Shown here: positions 18,206 to 27,668 of the stretch, one piece after another
Layout: every line of letters begins with the position of its first letter
Position numbering within the stretch: position 1 is the first letter of the stretch
NCBI GenBank assembly: GCA_016709665.1
Contig: JADJMI010000008.1
Coordinates: 150,155 to 214,154 of the forward strand
Origin: Betaproteobacteria bacterium
Lineage (GTDB): Bacteria > Pseudomonadota > Gammaproteobacteria > Burkholderiales > Usitatibacteraceae
Reading direction: 5' to 3'
DNA: 64,000 nucleotides
The notes under the pieces: generated by a model
Seen by the model: only the letters and a program-made list of their open reading frames with translations
Database searches by the model: none
What the model was told of the DNA's origin: nothing
Translations under genes and position numbers: made by a program

Positions 18206-19042
18206 ATGAATCGACTTTCCGGCGCCCTCCTGGGCGCTTTCCTCGCCGCCGCATCGCTGTCCATCGACGCCGCCCCCCGCCTCGAACAGGTCGCCGAATT
18301 CGCGATTGCCGAGGCCAACCAGGGCGTCGGCATCGACAAGGACCACTTCTACGCCGTCAACAACCGCGAGATCGCCAAGGTCGACCGCAAGACGGGCAAG
18401 CTCGTGAAGAAGTGGGAAGGCCCGAAGGACGGGCCCGTCATCCACCTCGACAGCGCGATGGTGATGGACGGGAAGATCTACGCGGCGCATTCCAACTGGC
18501 CCTTCTGGCCGATGACGAGCTCCCTCGAGATCTTCGACGCGGCCACGATGGAGCACGTGGGCACCCACAGCTTCGGCATTCGCTACGGTTCGCTTACCTG
18601 GGTGGATTGGCACGACGGCCACTGGTGGATGGGCTTCGCCAACTACGACCGCCTCATCGGGCCGAACAAGACGCCCTACGGCCACAAGGTGAACACCGTG
18701 GTCGTGAAGATGACGAAGGATTTCCAGACGGTGCAGATGTGGACGCTGCCCAAGGTGCTGCTCGACAAGTTCGAGGAGATGAGCAATTCCGGCGGCTCGT
18801 GGGGGCCGGACGGCTTCCTCTATCTCACGGGGCACGACCCGGCGGAGCTCTATCGCGTGCGATTCCCGAAGGCGGGCTCGATTCTCGAGCTGGCCGACGT
18901 GATTCCCATGAACATCCGCGGGCAGGGTGTCGCCTGGGATCGCGCGAACCCCGGCACCATCGCCGGCATCATCCGGGCCACGAAGGCCGAGCGTGAAGCG
19001 GGCGGCAAGCACAAGGTCACGATCTTCCGCTTCACCCCCTGA
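18206..19042 (+). CDS. Secreted beta-propeller-like protein of unknown function
   Basis: 278 residues with a signal peptide (MNRLSGALLGAFLAAASLSIDAA). Recurrent motifs such as HFYAVNNREIAKVDRKTGKLVKKW, DGKIYAAHSNWP and GPDGFLYLTGHDPAELYRVRFP suggest a beta-propeller of about four to six blades. I see no convincing catalytic motif. It lies directly upstream of another predicted membrane-associated hypothetical. Confidence 0.65.
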   Translation: MNRLSGALLGAFLAAASLSIDAAPRLEQVAEFAIAEANQGVGIDKDHFYAVNNREIAKVDRKTGKLVKKWEGPKDGPVIHLDSAMVMDGKIYAAHSNWPFWPMTSSLEIFDAATMEHVGTHSFGIRYGSLTWVDWHDGHWWMGFANYDRLIGPNKTPYGHKVNTVVVKMTKDFQTVQMWTLPKVLLDKFEEMSNSGGSWGPDGFLYLTGHDPAELYRVRFPKAGSILELADVIPMNIRGQGVAWDRANPGTIAGIIRATKAEREAGGKHKVTIFRFTP

Positions 19043-19120
19043 AGGCGATGGCCGACATCGACGAGCGCGTCGTCGCCGGACGGCTGGCTGCGCGTCGACT
19101 TCCGGATCTCGCCGTGGCGC

Positions 19121-19642
19121 ATGTCCCACGAGATTCGCTCTCCCACCGTCGTCGACACGCGAAGCGGCAAGGCGCTGTTCTCCCTGTTCGCCGACTGGGA
19201 CGCCGACTTCACCTGGGGCGGCCCCGGCGTCGTGACGCTCCACCTGCGTTCCTACGCCGAGGGCGGGCTGACGAGGATCTCGGTGACGATCGACGTGGCG
19301 AAGGGCGAAGGGCGCATCGACGACGGCGACTGGCGGCCCCTCGAAGGGCTCGAGCCGGCGCTCGAGGCGCGATTCGACGAGAAGGCGAAAGTCGAACGCG
19401 CAGGGGCGGCGCGCGGCTCTGGCGACGGCCTTCGTGTCGATGGGGTGGCGGCCGGCACCGTCTCCCGTGTCGTCGTGACGATGGCTGGCACCGTCGCCAT
19501 CCTCGCGATCGTCATCGCAGCCGGATATTTCTACGAGCGGCACCGCACCGCGAAGTCTTCCTCGCCCCCGGCCGCGATCCCGAAACCGACGCTCACGCCG
19601 CCGGTCAAGGATTACCGGCGCCCCGAGGACCGCGGGAAGTGA
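19121..19642 (+). CDS. Hypothetical protein with one C-terminal membrane segment; 5' end probably frameshifted
   Basis: From the ATG at 19121 there are 173 residues: a soluble domain (FADWDADFTWGGPGVVTLHLRSYAEGG) and then a single membrane helix (VVVTMAGTVAILAIVIAAGYFYE). In the same frame upstream the sequence GWLRVDFRISPWR looks like coding sequence but has no start codon before the preceding gene's stop. An ATG at 19048 in another frame is a good start candidate. A one-base indel between 19048 and 19100 would join them. No recognised family. It overlaps tail-to-tail by 38 bp with the next gene. Confidence 0.6.
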   Translation: MSHEIRSPTVVDTRSGKALFSLFADWDADFTWGGPGVVTLHLRSYAEGGLTRISVTIDVAKGEGRIDDGDWRPLEGLEPALEARFDEKAKVERAGAARGSGDGLRVDGVAAGTVSRVVVTMAGTVAILAIVIAAGYFYERHRTAKSSSPPAAIPKPTLTPPVKDYRRPEDRGK

Positions 19643-20660
19643 CGGCCTTCGCCTCGATGACGCTGTAGTCCGTCGCCGTCGCCTTGATCGCGGGCGCGCC
19701 GAACCCCGCCTTCGCGAGCATCGCGGCGAATTCCTTCCGCGTACGCTCGCGCCCGCCCAGGCTCACGAGCATGTTGAGGTCGCTGCGCACGATGGCGTTG
19801 TCGCGCCGGCCGCCGCGCGGGCGTTCCGGCAGCACGCGCTCGACGAGCACGACGCGCGATCCCGGCGCCATCGCCGCACGCACCTGCTTCAGGATCGCGA
19901 GCGCCTTCGCGTCGTCCCAGTTGTGCAGGATGCTCTTGAGGAGGTAGGCGTCCGCCCCCTCAGGCAGGGCGTCGAAGAAGCTCCCGGCGACGAAGCGCCC
20001 GCGGCCCGCGAGCCGCTCGGCCTTCAGTCGCGCGGCAGCCCCCTTCGCGGCATGGGGCAGGTCGAAGACGACGCCTTCCAGCGCGGGCTTCGCCTTGAGC
20101 AGCTCGACGAGCAACTCGCCGTGGCCCCCGCCCACGTCCACGACTCGCTTCACCCCGCGCCAGTTCGTCACGCGCGCCACCTCGCGGCCGACGCGCTGCG
20201 TGAGACCGGCCATCGCGCGATTGAACACGTTCGCGGCCTCTGCATCGCGTTCCAGGTGCACGTAGCCGGGCTTGCCGCCGTGGCGTTCGCGGAAACTGCG
20301 GCCCGTGCGCACGCTTTCGGCGAGGTCGGCCCAGAGCGTCCACTGCGTGCCGCTGCACCACAGGGCCCACCAGCGGATGCTGCCCGGCGCGTCCTCGCGC
20401 AGGAGCGCACCCGTGGAGGTGAGCGCGTAGCGGCCTTTGTCCTCGGTGACGATGTCGATGGAGGCGAGCGAGCGCAGCAACCGCGCGAGGCCATCGGGGT
20501 CGCACCCCGAGAGCTTCGCGAGGCTCGCGACCCGCCGAGGCCGCTCGGCCAGCCGGTCGACCACGCCCAGCTGCACGGCGGCGCCGACGGCCTGCGTGGT
20601 CCAGTTGGCGCCCACGAGGGCGAGAAGCTTGCGCGGGTCGGCCTTGGGCAGGGCGCTCAT
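19605..20660 (-). CDS. SAM-dependent O-methyltransferase (methyltransf_2 / hydroxyneurosporene methyltransferase-like)
   Basis: 351 residues. An N-terminal winged-helix dimerisation domain (GVVDRLAERPRRVASLAKLSGCDPDGLARLLRSLASIDIV) precedes a Rossmann domain with VVDVGGGHGELLVELL and VVFDLPH. LLKSILHNWDDAKALAILKQVRAAM is the catalytic-helix region with the usual His-Asn-Trp-Asp. Such enzymes methylate hydroxyls of small aromatic or polyketide-type substrates; the substrate is unknown. The ATG overlaps the TGA of the upstream Bug receptor gene (ATGA), so co-translation is likely. Confidence 0.85.
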   Translation of the reverse strand: MSALPKADPRKLLALVGANWTTQAVGAAVQLGVVDRLAERPRRVASLAKLSGCDPDGLARLLRSLASIDIVTEDKGRYALTSTGALLREDAPGSIRWWALWCSGTQWTLWADLAESVRTGRSFRERHGGKPGYVHLERDAEAANVFNRAMAGLTQRVGREVARVTNWRGVKRVVDVGGGHGELLVELLKAKPALEGVVFDLPHAAKGAAARLKAERLAGRGRFVAGSFFDALPEGADAYLLKSILHNWDDAKALAILKQVRAAMAPGSRVVLVERVLPERPRGGRRDNAIVRSDLNMLVSLGGRERTRKEFAAMLAKAGFGAPAIKATATDYSVIEAKAVTSRGPRGAGNP

Positions 20661-21616
20661 TCCGCTTCGATCCCGTTCTGCTTCACGAACCGGCTCCACA
20701 TCGGCGACTCGTCCCGGATGCGCGCCTCGAGCGCCGCCGGCCCGGCGAACTCCGCCAGCACGCCGATCTTGCCGAACTGCGTGAGCGTCTCCGGATCCTT
20801 CAGCGACTCGGCCACTTCGCGCGCGAGCTTCTCGACGATGTCCTTCGGCGTGCGCGGCGGCGCGACGAGGGCCTGCCAGGTGGGCGCGGAGAGTTCGGGC
20901 ATGCCGGCCTCCGTCGCCGTGGGCACGTCGGGCAGGAGATTGCTGCGCGAGGGCAGCAGCGTGGCGAGCACGCGCAGGGCACCGGTCCTCACGAAGGGCA
21001 TGCCCGTCGAACAGGGGCCGATGTTCACGTGGACGCGGCCGGCGACGAGGTCCGGCATGATCTGCGGGCCGCCCTTGTAGGGCACGTGCTGCATGCGCGC
21101 GCCGGTCGCGGTGTCGAGTTGCGTGCCGGCCATGAGCTCGCTCACCGAGCCGGACGCGAGGTTGAGCTTCCCCGGGTTCCGCTTCGCTTCGGCGCGGAAT
21201 TCGGCGAGCGTCTTCGCGGGCACCGACGGATGCACGAAGGTGCAGAAGGGCAGGCGGCCGACGGCGGCGACGGGCGCCATGTCCGTCATCGCGCCGAAGG
21301 GGGGCTTCTTCAGCAGGTACGGCAGCCCGACCATCGAGGCCGAAGCCCAGAGGATCGTGTAGCCGTCGGCCGGGGCCGCCATCGCGGCTTGCGCGGCAAG
21401 ACCGCCGCTCGCGCCGGGCCGGTTGTCGATCACCACCGGCTGCCGCAGGCGCTTCGAGAGCGTCTGGCCGAGAGCGCGGGCGGTGGCGTCGGAGCCGCCG
21501 CCCGGGGGGAAAGGCAGCAGGATCCTGATCGGCTTCTCGGGCCAGGCGGCGGACGCGCAGCCCGCGGCGAGGGCGAGCGAGGCGGCGAGCGTGCGAAGGA
21601 TCGTTCGTGTCTTCAA
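20657..21616 (-). CDS. Tripartite tricarboxylate transporter substrate-binding protein (Bug/TctC family)
   Basis: 319 residues. Signal peptide LRTLAASLALAAGCASAAWP, then the family hallmarks WPEKPIRILLPFPPGGGSDATARALG, VVIDNRPGASGG, APADGYTILWAS and ARMQHVPYKGGPQIMPDLVAGRV. Bug receptors bind carboxylates or small aromatics; no TctA/TctB membrane genes adjoin it. The start is inferred to be TTG at 21616, preceded by GGGAG; no ATG or GTG in frame gives a signal peptide. A LysR regulator is divergent from it and may control it. Confidence 0.88.
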   Translation of the reverse strand: MKTRTILRTLAASLALAAGCASAAWPEKPIRILLPFPPGGGSDATARALGQTLSKRLRQPVVIDNRPGASGGLAAQAAMAAPADGYTILWASASMVGLPYLLKKPPFGAMTDMAPVAAVGRLPFCTFVHPSVPAKTLAEFRAEAKRNPGKLNLASGSVSELMAGTQLDTATGARMQHVPYKGGPQIMPDLVAGRVHVNIGPCSTGMPFVRTGALRVLATLLPSRSNLLPDVPTATEAGMPELSAPTWQALVAPPRTPKDIVEKLAREVAESLKDPETLTQFGKIGVLAEFAGPAALEARIRDESPMWSRFVKQNGIEAE

Positions 21617-21690
21617 GGGGGTCTCCCTGTCGGTCGATGGCGCCAATCTAGGGGCCGGCCGCCCCGCCGGGAATATTCCAGCCGGCGCAT

Positions 21691-21704
21691 TTGGCTTTAA
21701 CCAA
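21691..21704. promoter_or_regulatory. Candidate LysR-type operator (T-N11-A) between the Bug receptor and lysR
   Basis: TTGGCTTTAACCAA is an interrupted palindrome (TTGG, six bases, CCAA) containing the T-N11-A pattern of LysR-type boxes. It lies 37 bp before the LysR start, in the 124-bp divergent interval. Confidence 0.5.
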
Positions 21705-21740
21705 CGGTTACAGCAGAATGGAAGGACCCGAGGGAGCCCC

Positions 21741-22724
21741 ATGGACAAGCTACGCGCCCTGCAGTACTTCGTCGCCGCCGCCGAGGTGGGCAGTTTCTCC
21801 GGCGCCGCGCGCCAGCTGGAGGTGAGCGTGCCCGCCGTGGGCAAGATGATCAATGCCCTCGAGCGGGCGATGGGCACCACGCTCGTCGAGCGCAACTCGC
21901 GGGGCCTCGTCGTCACCGCGGACGGCCGCGCCTACCTCGACGCGTGCCGCCCGCTCCTCGAGCAGCTGGAGGCCGCCGACGCGGTGATCTCGCGGACCGG
22001 CGCTCGTCCCAAGGGGACGCTCGTCGTGGGGGCGCCGGGTTTCGTCATCCAGCATTGGCTCGTGCCCGCGATGCCGGCCTTCTTCGCGAGCTATCCGGAC
22101 ATCCAGGTCGATTTCCGCGTGCTCACGCGCCTGGCGGATGCGGAGCCGCGCGGGGCGGACGTGACCCTCGTGCTGGGCTGGCCGCTCGCCACGGGACTGG
22201 TGCACCGCGTGCTCGCGCGCACGCGCGTCTTCGCGAGCGCGTCGCCCGAGTACTGGGCCATGCACGGCTTTCCGAAGCACCCGCGCGACCTGCAGCGCCA
22301 CAACTGCCTGTGCATGCGAAACCCCGAGGGCACGGTGCTGGACCTGTGGGAATTCGCGAAAGCCGGGCGGCAGGAGTCGGTGGCGGTGAAGGGCAACCTC
22401 GTGAGCGACGACCGCAACGTCATCGTCGATGCGGCGCTCGCGGGCATGGGCGTGGCGCGGCTCATGTCGTTGACGCTGAAGGAGCACACGCGCGACGGCC
22501 GCCTCGTCTCGGCGCTCGTCGACTGGGAGATGGCGCACGCGCCGCCCATCAACCTCTTCTACCGTCCCGGTTTCCGGCGCAATCCGCGCGTGCGCCCTTT
22601 CGTCGATTTCCTGGGGGAGCACTTCGGCTCGATGGCGGGCGAGAAGGTGACCGGCACCTCGGCCCCCGCCGAGCCGCCGTGGTATCGCGTCGGCACGGGG
22701 CGCGCCTCGGCCGCCAAGCGCTAG
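21741..22724 (+). CDS. LysR-family transcriptional regulator
   Basis: 327 residues. The N-terminal helix-turn-helix (MDKLRALQYFVAAAEVGSFSGAARQLEVSVPAVGKMINALE) is followed by a two-lobed effector domain (GTLVVGAPGFVIQHWLVPAMPAF, VVDAALAGMGVARL). AGGGAG precedes the ATG. It is divergent from the Bug receptor and methyltransferase pair, the usual arrangement for a LysR regulator of an uptake or catabolic operon. The effector is unknown. Confidence 0.93.
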   Translation: MDKLRALQYFVAAAEVGSFSGAARQLEVSVPAVGKMINALERAMGTTLVERNSRGLVVTADGRAYLDACRPLLEQLEAADAVISRTGARPKGTLVVGAPGFVIQHWLVPAMPAFFASYPDIQVDFRVLTRLADAEPRGADVTLVLGWPLATGLVHRVLARTRVFASASPEYWAMHGFPKHPRDLQRHNCLCMRNPEGTVLDLWEFAKAGRQESVAVKGNLVSDDRNVIVDAALAGMGVARLMSLTLKEHTRDGRLVSALVDWEMAHAPPINLFYRPGFRRNPRVRPFVDFLGEHFGSMAGEKVTGTSAPAEPPWYRVGTGRASAAKR

Positions 22725-22727
22725 GCC

Positions 22728-22764
22728 AATCGGGGACGGGTGAAAATTACACCCGTCCCCGATT
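22728..22764. terminator. 15-bp perfect hairpin between convergent lysR and arsR
   Basis: AATCGGGGACGGGTG, a 7-nt A/T-rich loop, then its exact complement. It fills the whole gap between the ends of two convergent genes. There is no T-run on either side, so it is either a weak bidirectional terminator or a REP-like palindrome. It shares the GGGGACG core with the 21-bp repeat family. Confidence 0.6.
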
Positions 22765-23148
22765 TCACGATTCAACGAAAGCCTTGAGCCTGCCGAGTGC
22801 GGCCTCCCACTGCTTGCCGATGGCGTCGAGCGTCCGTTTCGCGTCCTCGATCCGAGCCGGCTCCAGCTGGTAGAGGCGCTCGCGTCCCTGCCTCGTGTCG
22901 CTCACCACGCCGGCTTCGGCCAGCACTTGAAGGTGCTTGGTGACACCCTGGCGGCTGATGTCGGTGCCGGCGGTGAGCTGCGCGATGGAGAATGCGCCAC
23001 CCGCGCACAGCACCGCGACGAGCTTCAGGCGCGTCGGATCCCCCAGTGCCGCGAAGACGCCCGCGACCGCCTCCCTCGGGGCGGCGATCGCGAAAGCTTT
23101 TGCGGGCCTGCGGCCTGCGGGTGCGGCCTTCGGGTTACGCGGCGACAT
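22765..23148 (-). CDS. ArsR-family winged-helix repressor
   Basis: 127 residues. FAALGDPTRLKLVAVLCAGGAFSIAQLTAGTDISRQGVTKHLQVLAEAGVVSDTRQGRERLYQLEP is the ArsR/SmtB-type winged helix. No metal-binding Cys cluster is seen. It belongs to the subgroup paired with SRPBCC (AHSA1) proteins. It is the second gene of an operon, overlapping its SRPBCC partner by 14 bp. Two copies of the palindrome CAACCA-N2-TGGTTG upstream of the operon are good candidate operators. Confidence 0.92.
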   Translation of the reverse strand: MSPRNPKAAPAGRRPAKAFAIAAPREAVAGVFAALGDPTRLKLVAVLCAGGAFSIAQLTAGTDISRQGVTKHLQVLAEAGVVSDTRQGRERLYQLEPARIEDAKRTLDAIGKQWEAALGRLKAFVES

Positions 23149-23620
23149 GGCGTGCGAGGTTTCCCATCTGGTGGTCCCAGCCCTGGTTGTTCATGCGGAA
23201 TGCCTCCTGCCGGCGGTGCGCCGGCACCTGGTCGAACCCGGATTCCACGACCGTCACGCGCGTGCGGTTGCCGGGCGCGTCCTGGAGCGTGAAGGAGACG
23301 AGCGTCGGGGTCTCCTTGCCGTAGTCCGCGGCCGGATCGATGGCGCCGGGGTGCCAGCGGTACGCGAAGTGGGTCGTGGGCTCCACGCGGTCGATCACCG
23401 CGTCGAAGAAGACGTTCTCGTGGCCGCATCCGGTCATGGGTCCGCGCACGTGCCGGCCCGGCGCGAAGGACTGGCCCTTCAGGTCCACGCCGAACCAGGT
23501 GCCGAAGGATTCGGCGTCGGCCAGGGCGCGCCAGACGCGCTCGCGCGGCGCCTCCACGACGAGGCTGCGCTCGATGCGGTCGGTGGCCGAAACGGGGGTG
23601 CTCTGCAGTTGGGCGTTCAT
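23135..23620 (-). CDS. SRPBCC / AHSA1-family protein
   Basis: 161 residues of the START-like fold used by AHSA1-type (activator of Hsp90 ATPase homologue) proteins. DRIERSLVVEAPRERVWRALADAESFGTWFG is the N-terminal family motif and FRMNNQGWDHQMGNLARHV the C-terminal helix. These proteins bind hydrophobic ligands and are commonly co-transcribed with an ArsR repressor, as here. Function not determined. Confidence 0.9.
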   Translation of the reverse strand: MNAQLQSTPVSATDRIERSLVVEAPRERVWRALADAESFGTWFGVDLKGQSFAPGRHVRGPMTGCGHENVFFDAVIDRVEPTTHFAYRWHPGAIDPAADYGKETPTLVSFTLQDAPGNRTRVTVVESGFDQVPAHRRQEAFRMNNQGWDHQMGNLARHVAA

Positions 23621-23635
23621 AAGCGTCTCCTCAGG

Positions 23636-23698
23636 CAACCAAATGGTTGTGTTTCGCAGCGTAGACCCCTCGCGCGAAAAAAGCAACCATTTGGTTGC
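23636..23698. promoter_or_regulatory. Paired ArsR operators flanking the SRPBCC-arsR promoter
   Basis: CAACCA-AA-TGGTTG lies at 23636-23649 and the longer perfect GCAACCA-TT-TGGTTGC at 23683-23698, 47 bp centre to centre. Both are upstream of the SRPBCC start at 23620. Two near-identical dyads around the presumed promoter suggest cooperative autorepression by the ArsR protein. Confidence 0.75.
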
Positions 23699-23700
23699 TT

Positions 23701-24609
<909 letters not shown>

Positions 24610-24658
24610 GGGGAGTCTTCGCGGGGGTAAAGCGCGAATCTACCTCAAGACGGGACGA

Positions 24659-25606
24659 TCAATCGTGCTTGCCCAGGGCGTGGGTGGAGATGGCCTGCAG
24701 CACGCGCCGCCGCCCCTTGCCCGTGACCACCGTGCGGACCACGGCCGTCTGCTTGCCGTGGTGGACCACTTTCGCGACGGCGTGCAGCAGGCGTCCCTCG
24801 CCCGGGCTGGTGAAGCACGACGAGATGCCCGAGAGCCGCCACGACGCGGGAAGCGCCGCCACGGCCGTCGTCGCGGCGAGGCCCACGAGGAGGCCGCCCT
24901 GCACGTGGCCGACGCGGTTGCCGACGTGGTCGCCGTTCTCCATGGAGCAGGCCGCGCCGCCCTTCGTCGGGTGCGGGTCGTGGCCCAGAAGCAGCCGGAT
25001 GAAGCTGTGGCGCTTCGTGGCCTCCGAGAGGGCGGCATCGGCGCGGGCGAGGATGACGCGTTCGCGCTCGCTCAGCTCTTCCTCCCGCAGGGGCGTGACC
25101 GGCTTTCCGTCCGGGTAGTGCAGCGGCAGCGGCGAGCGTCCCGCGGGCATCGGGATAGGCATGAAGGCGGCGCTGCCGAAGAGCACCTTGCGCCCGCCGG
25201 CCGTCACCGCGGTGCGCGCGAGCCCCTGGGGCGCGGTGGTGCCTTCCTGCATGCCCTCGAACCAGCCCAGCGATTCGAGCGGCCCCCTCGCGGGCACGCC
25301 GGTGAACTGCAGGTGCATGCTCACCGTGGCGAGGCGCGCGTCCGACCCGATGTGCCCGCGGATCCCGCCGGCGAGGGCCGAATCCGCGAGCAGGGCGAGG
25401 GCGCCGACGTTCACGTGCCCGTCGGCCTCCTCGCAATGGGGTCCCGCGGGCATGGACAGCACGCTCGCCTCGCGGTCGATGCGCTCGAAGACGACCTCGA
25501 GCAGGTTGCCGGCGAAGTGGAAGCCGGGCGTCCGGTTGCGGGCCAGGGCGAGGAGGACGCGTTCGCGGATCTCGCGCGCGAGGGTTTCGGACGGGTTTTT
25601 CGGCAT
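24659..25606 (-). CDS. Double-hotdog PaaI-type thioesterase-like protein
   Basis: 315 residues with two hotdog domains. The first (about 10-150) contains EEADGHVNVGALALLADSALAG, and the second (about 200-315) contains NRVGHVQGGLLVGLAATTAVAALP. This layout suggests a duplicated 4HBT fold in which one half may have lost activity; which residues are catalytic is not clear from sequence alone. The ATG at 25606 is the only good start. Confidence 0.75.
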   Translation of the reverse strand: MPKNPSETLAREIRERVLLALARNRTPGFHFAGNLLEVVFERIDREASVLSMPAGPHCEEADGHVNVGALALLADSALAGGIRGHIGSDARLATVSMHLQFTGVPARGPLESLGWFEGMQEGTTAPQGLARTAVTAGGRKVLFGSAAFMPIPMPAGRSPLPLHYPDGKPVTPLREEELSERERVILARADAALSEATKRHSFIRLLLGHDPHPTKGGAACSMENGDHVGNRVGHVQGGLLVGLAATTAVAALPASWRLSGISSCFTSPGEGRLLHAVAKVVHHGKQTAVVRTVVTGKGRRRVLQAISTHALGKHD

Positions 25607-25720
25607 GCCGACATGATAGGGGCACCCGTGGGGCCTTGCATCGGCGCGGCGATTCGTTACCCTAGCGGGACAACAGGACGCCCCGAGCGCCCCCAAACCG
25701 AAGCACCGAGAGGAGATTCC

Positions 25721-26686
25721 ATGTTTCGCATCGCCCGCATCGCCGCGATGGCCGTCCTGGCCGTCGCTGCCGGCATCCTGCCGGCCGCCGCGCAGGATTA
25801 CCCCACTCGCCCCGTGAAGATCATCGTGTCGTACCCCCCGGGCGGCACGACGGACGTGCTCGCGCGTCTCATCGCCCAGTGGCTCACGGACAAGATGGGC
25901 GCCCAGTTCCTCGTCGAGAACAAGCCGGGTGGCGGCAACAACATCGGCGCCGATTTCGCGCTGAAGCAGCCGCCCGACGGCTACACCATGTTCCTCGTGA
26001 ACCCGGCCAACGGCATCAACCACACGCTCTACAAGAACCTGCCCTTCAGCATCCTCACGGACCTCGCGCCCGTCGCGGGCCTGGTGCGCTCGCCCAACGT
26101 GATGGAGGTGACGAACGACTTCCCCGCCAAGAACGTCGCGGAGTTCCTCGCCTACTGCAAGGCGAACCCCGGCAAGATCAACATGGCCTCCTCGGGCGCG
26201 GGCACCTCGGTGCACATGTCGGGCGAACTCTTCATGTACATGACGGGCTGCAAGATGCTGCACGTGCCGTACAAGGGCGCGGGCCCGGCCCTCACGGACC
26301 TGATCGGCGGCCAGGTGCACGTGCTCTTCGACAACCTCCCGTCCTCCATCGGCCACATCAAGGGCGGGCGCATCCGCGCGCTGGCCGTGACGACGACCGC
26401 GAAGACGCCGGCGCTCGACGTGCCGACCGTCGCCGAAACCATTCCCGGCTACGAGGCTTCGGCCTGGTTCGGCCTGGGCATGCCCAAGGGCACGCCCAAG
26501 GCCATCGTCGACAAGGTGAACGCCGAGGTGAACCGCGCGCTCAACGATCCGAAGTTCCGCGAGAAGCTGGCGGACCTGGGCGGCAGCCCCATCGCCGGCT
26601 CGCCGGAGGATTTCGGCAAGGTGATCCAGTCCGAAGTGGAGAAGTGGTCGAAGGTCGTGAAGGCCTCCGGCGCCAAGGCGGACTAG
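25721..26686 (+). CDS. Bug/TctC-family periplasmic substrate-binding protein
   Basis: 321 residues. AGGAG precedes the ATG, and the signal peptide ends at LPAAAQ. Hallmarks are YPTRPVKIIVSYPPGGTTDVLARLIAQ, LVENKPGGGNNIGADFALKQPPDGYTMFLV, MLHVPYKGAGPALTDLIGGQV and IRALAVTTTAKTPALDVPTVAE. There are no membrane components nearby. It is followed by a strong terminator, so it is probably transcribed alone. Confidence 0.92.
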   Translation: MFRIARIAAMAVLAVAAGILPAAAQDYPTRPVKIIVSYPPGGTTDVLARLIAQWLTDKMGAQFLVENKPGGGNNIGADFALKQPPDGYTMFLVNPANGINHTLYKNLPFSILTDLAPVAGLVRSPNVMEVTNDFPAKNVAEFLAYCKANPGKINMASSGAGTSVHMSGELFMYMTGCKMLHVPYKGAGPALTDLIGGQVHVLFDNLPSSIGHIKGGRIRALAVTTTAKTPALDVPTVAETIPGYEASAWFGLGMPKGTPKAIVDKVNAEVNRALNDPKFREKLADLGGSPIAGSPEDFGKVIQSEVEKWSKVVKASGAKAD

Positions 26687-26715
26687 AACCCGCCGGCAGC
26701 GACCCCCGCCTCGAG

Positions 26716-26747
26716 ACGGCCGCGCCCACCGCGCGGCCGTTTTCTTT
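26716..26747 (+). terminator. Rho-independent terminator after the Bug receptor gene
   Basis: A 10-bp stem (ACGGCCGCGC / GCGCGGCCGT) with a 5-nt loop and the tail TTTCTTT. It lies 30 bp after the stop at 26686 and 24 bp before the next start. Confidence 0.85.
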
Positions 26748-26770
26748 CCCCACGCACCGGAGAGCCATCC

Positions 26771-27668
26771 ATGAAGTCGTACACCCTGAAAGCCACCGCC
26801 GACAGCGGCACCCTCGAGCTCGGCGACGCGCCCGTGCCCGAGCCCGGCCCGCAGCAGCTGCTCGTGAGGATGCGCGCGGCGGCGCTCAACCGGGGCGAGT
26901 TCATCATCGGCCACGGCCTCACCAAGGCGGGCACCGTGAAGCCCATCGGCATGGAAGGCGCGGGAGAGATCGTGAAGGCCGGCGCCGGCGTCACGGGCTT
27001 CGCGGCAGGCGAGCGCGTGATGGGCCGCTGTGCCGCGGCCTTTTCCGAGTTCGCCGTCATGGACGAGCGCGAGGCCATCGCGATTCCGGCGGGCCTTTCC
27101 TTCGAGCAGGCGGCCGCGGTGCCGCTCACGTTCCTCGTGGCGCAGGACATCCTTTTCTCGCAGGGGCGGCTCGCGGCCGGCGAGTGGCTGCTGGTGCTGG
27201 GCGTTACCTCGGGCGTGGGCGTCTCGGCCCTGCAGGCGGCCAAGGAACGCGGCGCCAGGGTGATCGGCACTTCGGGTTCGGCGGAAAAGCTCGCCCGGCT
27301 GGCGCCGGAAGGCCTCGACCTCGCGATCTGCACGCGGGGCCCGGATTTCCACGCGCAGGTGCTCGAGGCGACGGGCGGCAAGGGCGTGAACCTGGTCGTC
27401 AACACCGTGGGCGGCACGGTGTTCGCGGAAGCCATCCGGTCGATGGCCTTCGAGGGCCGCTACGGGCAGGTGGGCTACGTCGACGGGGTGCTCGAGGCGA
27501 AGATCGACTGGCTTCGTCGCGGACATCCTGCCGGGCATCGCGGCCGGCCGCATCCAGCCGATGGTCGATCGCGTGTTCCCATTCGCCGAGCTGGCCGCGG
27601 CCCGGGAACACATGGAGGCCAACCGCCACGTGGGCAAGATCGTGATCGCGATGGGGGAGGCCGCATGA
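26771..27668 (+). CDS. Zinc-type quinone oxidoreductase (MDR family), frameshifted near the 3' end
   Basis: About 298 residues. GroES-like half: AALNRGEFIIGHGLTKAGTVKPIGMEGAGEIV. NADPH-binding half: LLVLGVTSGVGVSALQAAKERGARVIGTSGS. After KIDW at about 27510 the true C-terminus (VADILPGIAAGRIQPMVDRVFPFAELAAAREHME, ending MGEAA) is in another frame and ends with TGA at 27666. It then overlaps the next gene as ATGA, which supports this reading. No structural zinc Cys cluster is visible, so a quinone-reductase-like enzyme is more likely than an alcohol dehydrogenase. Confidence 0.85.
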
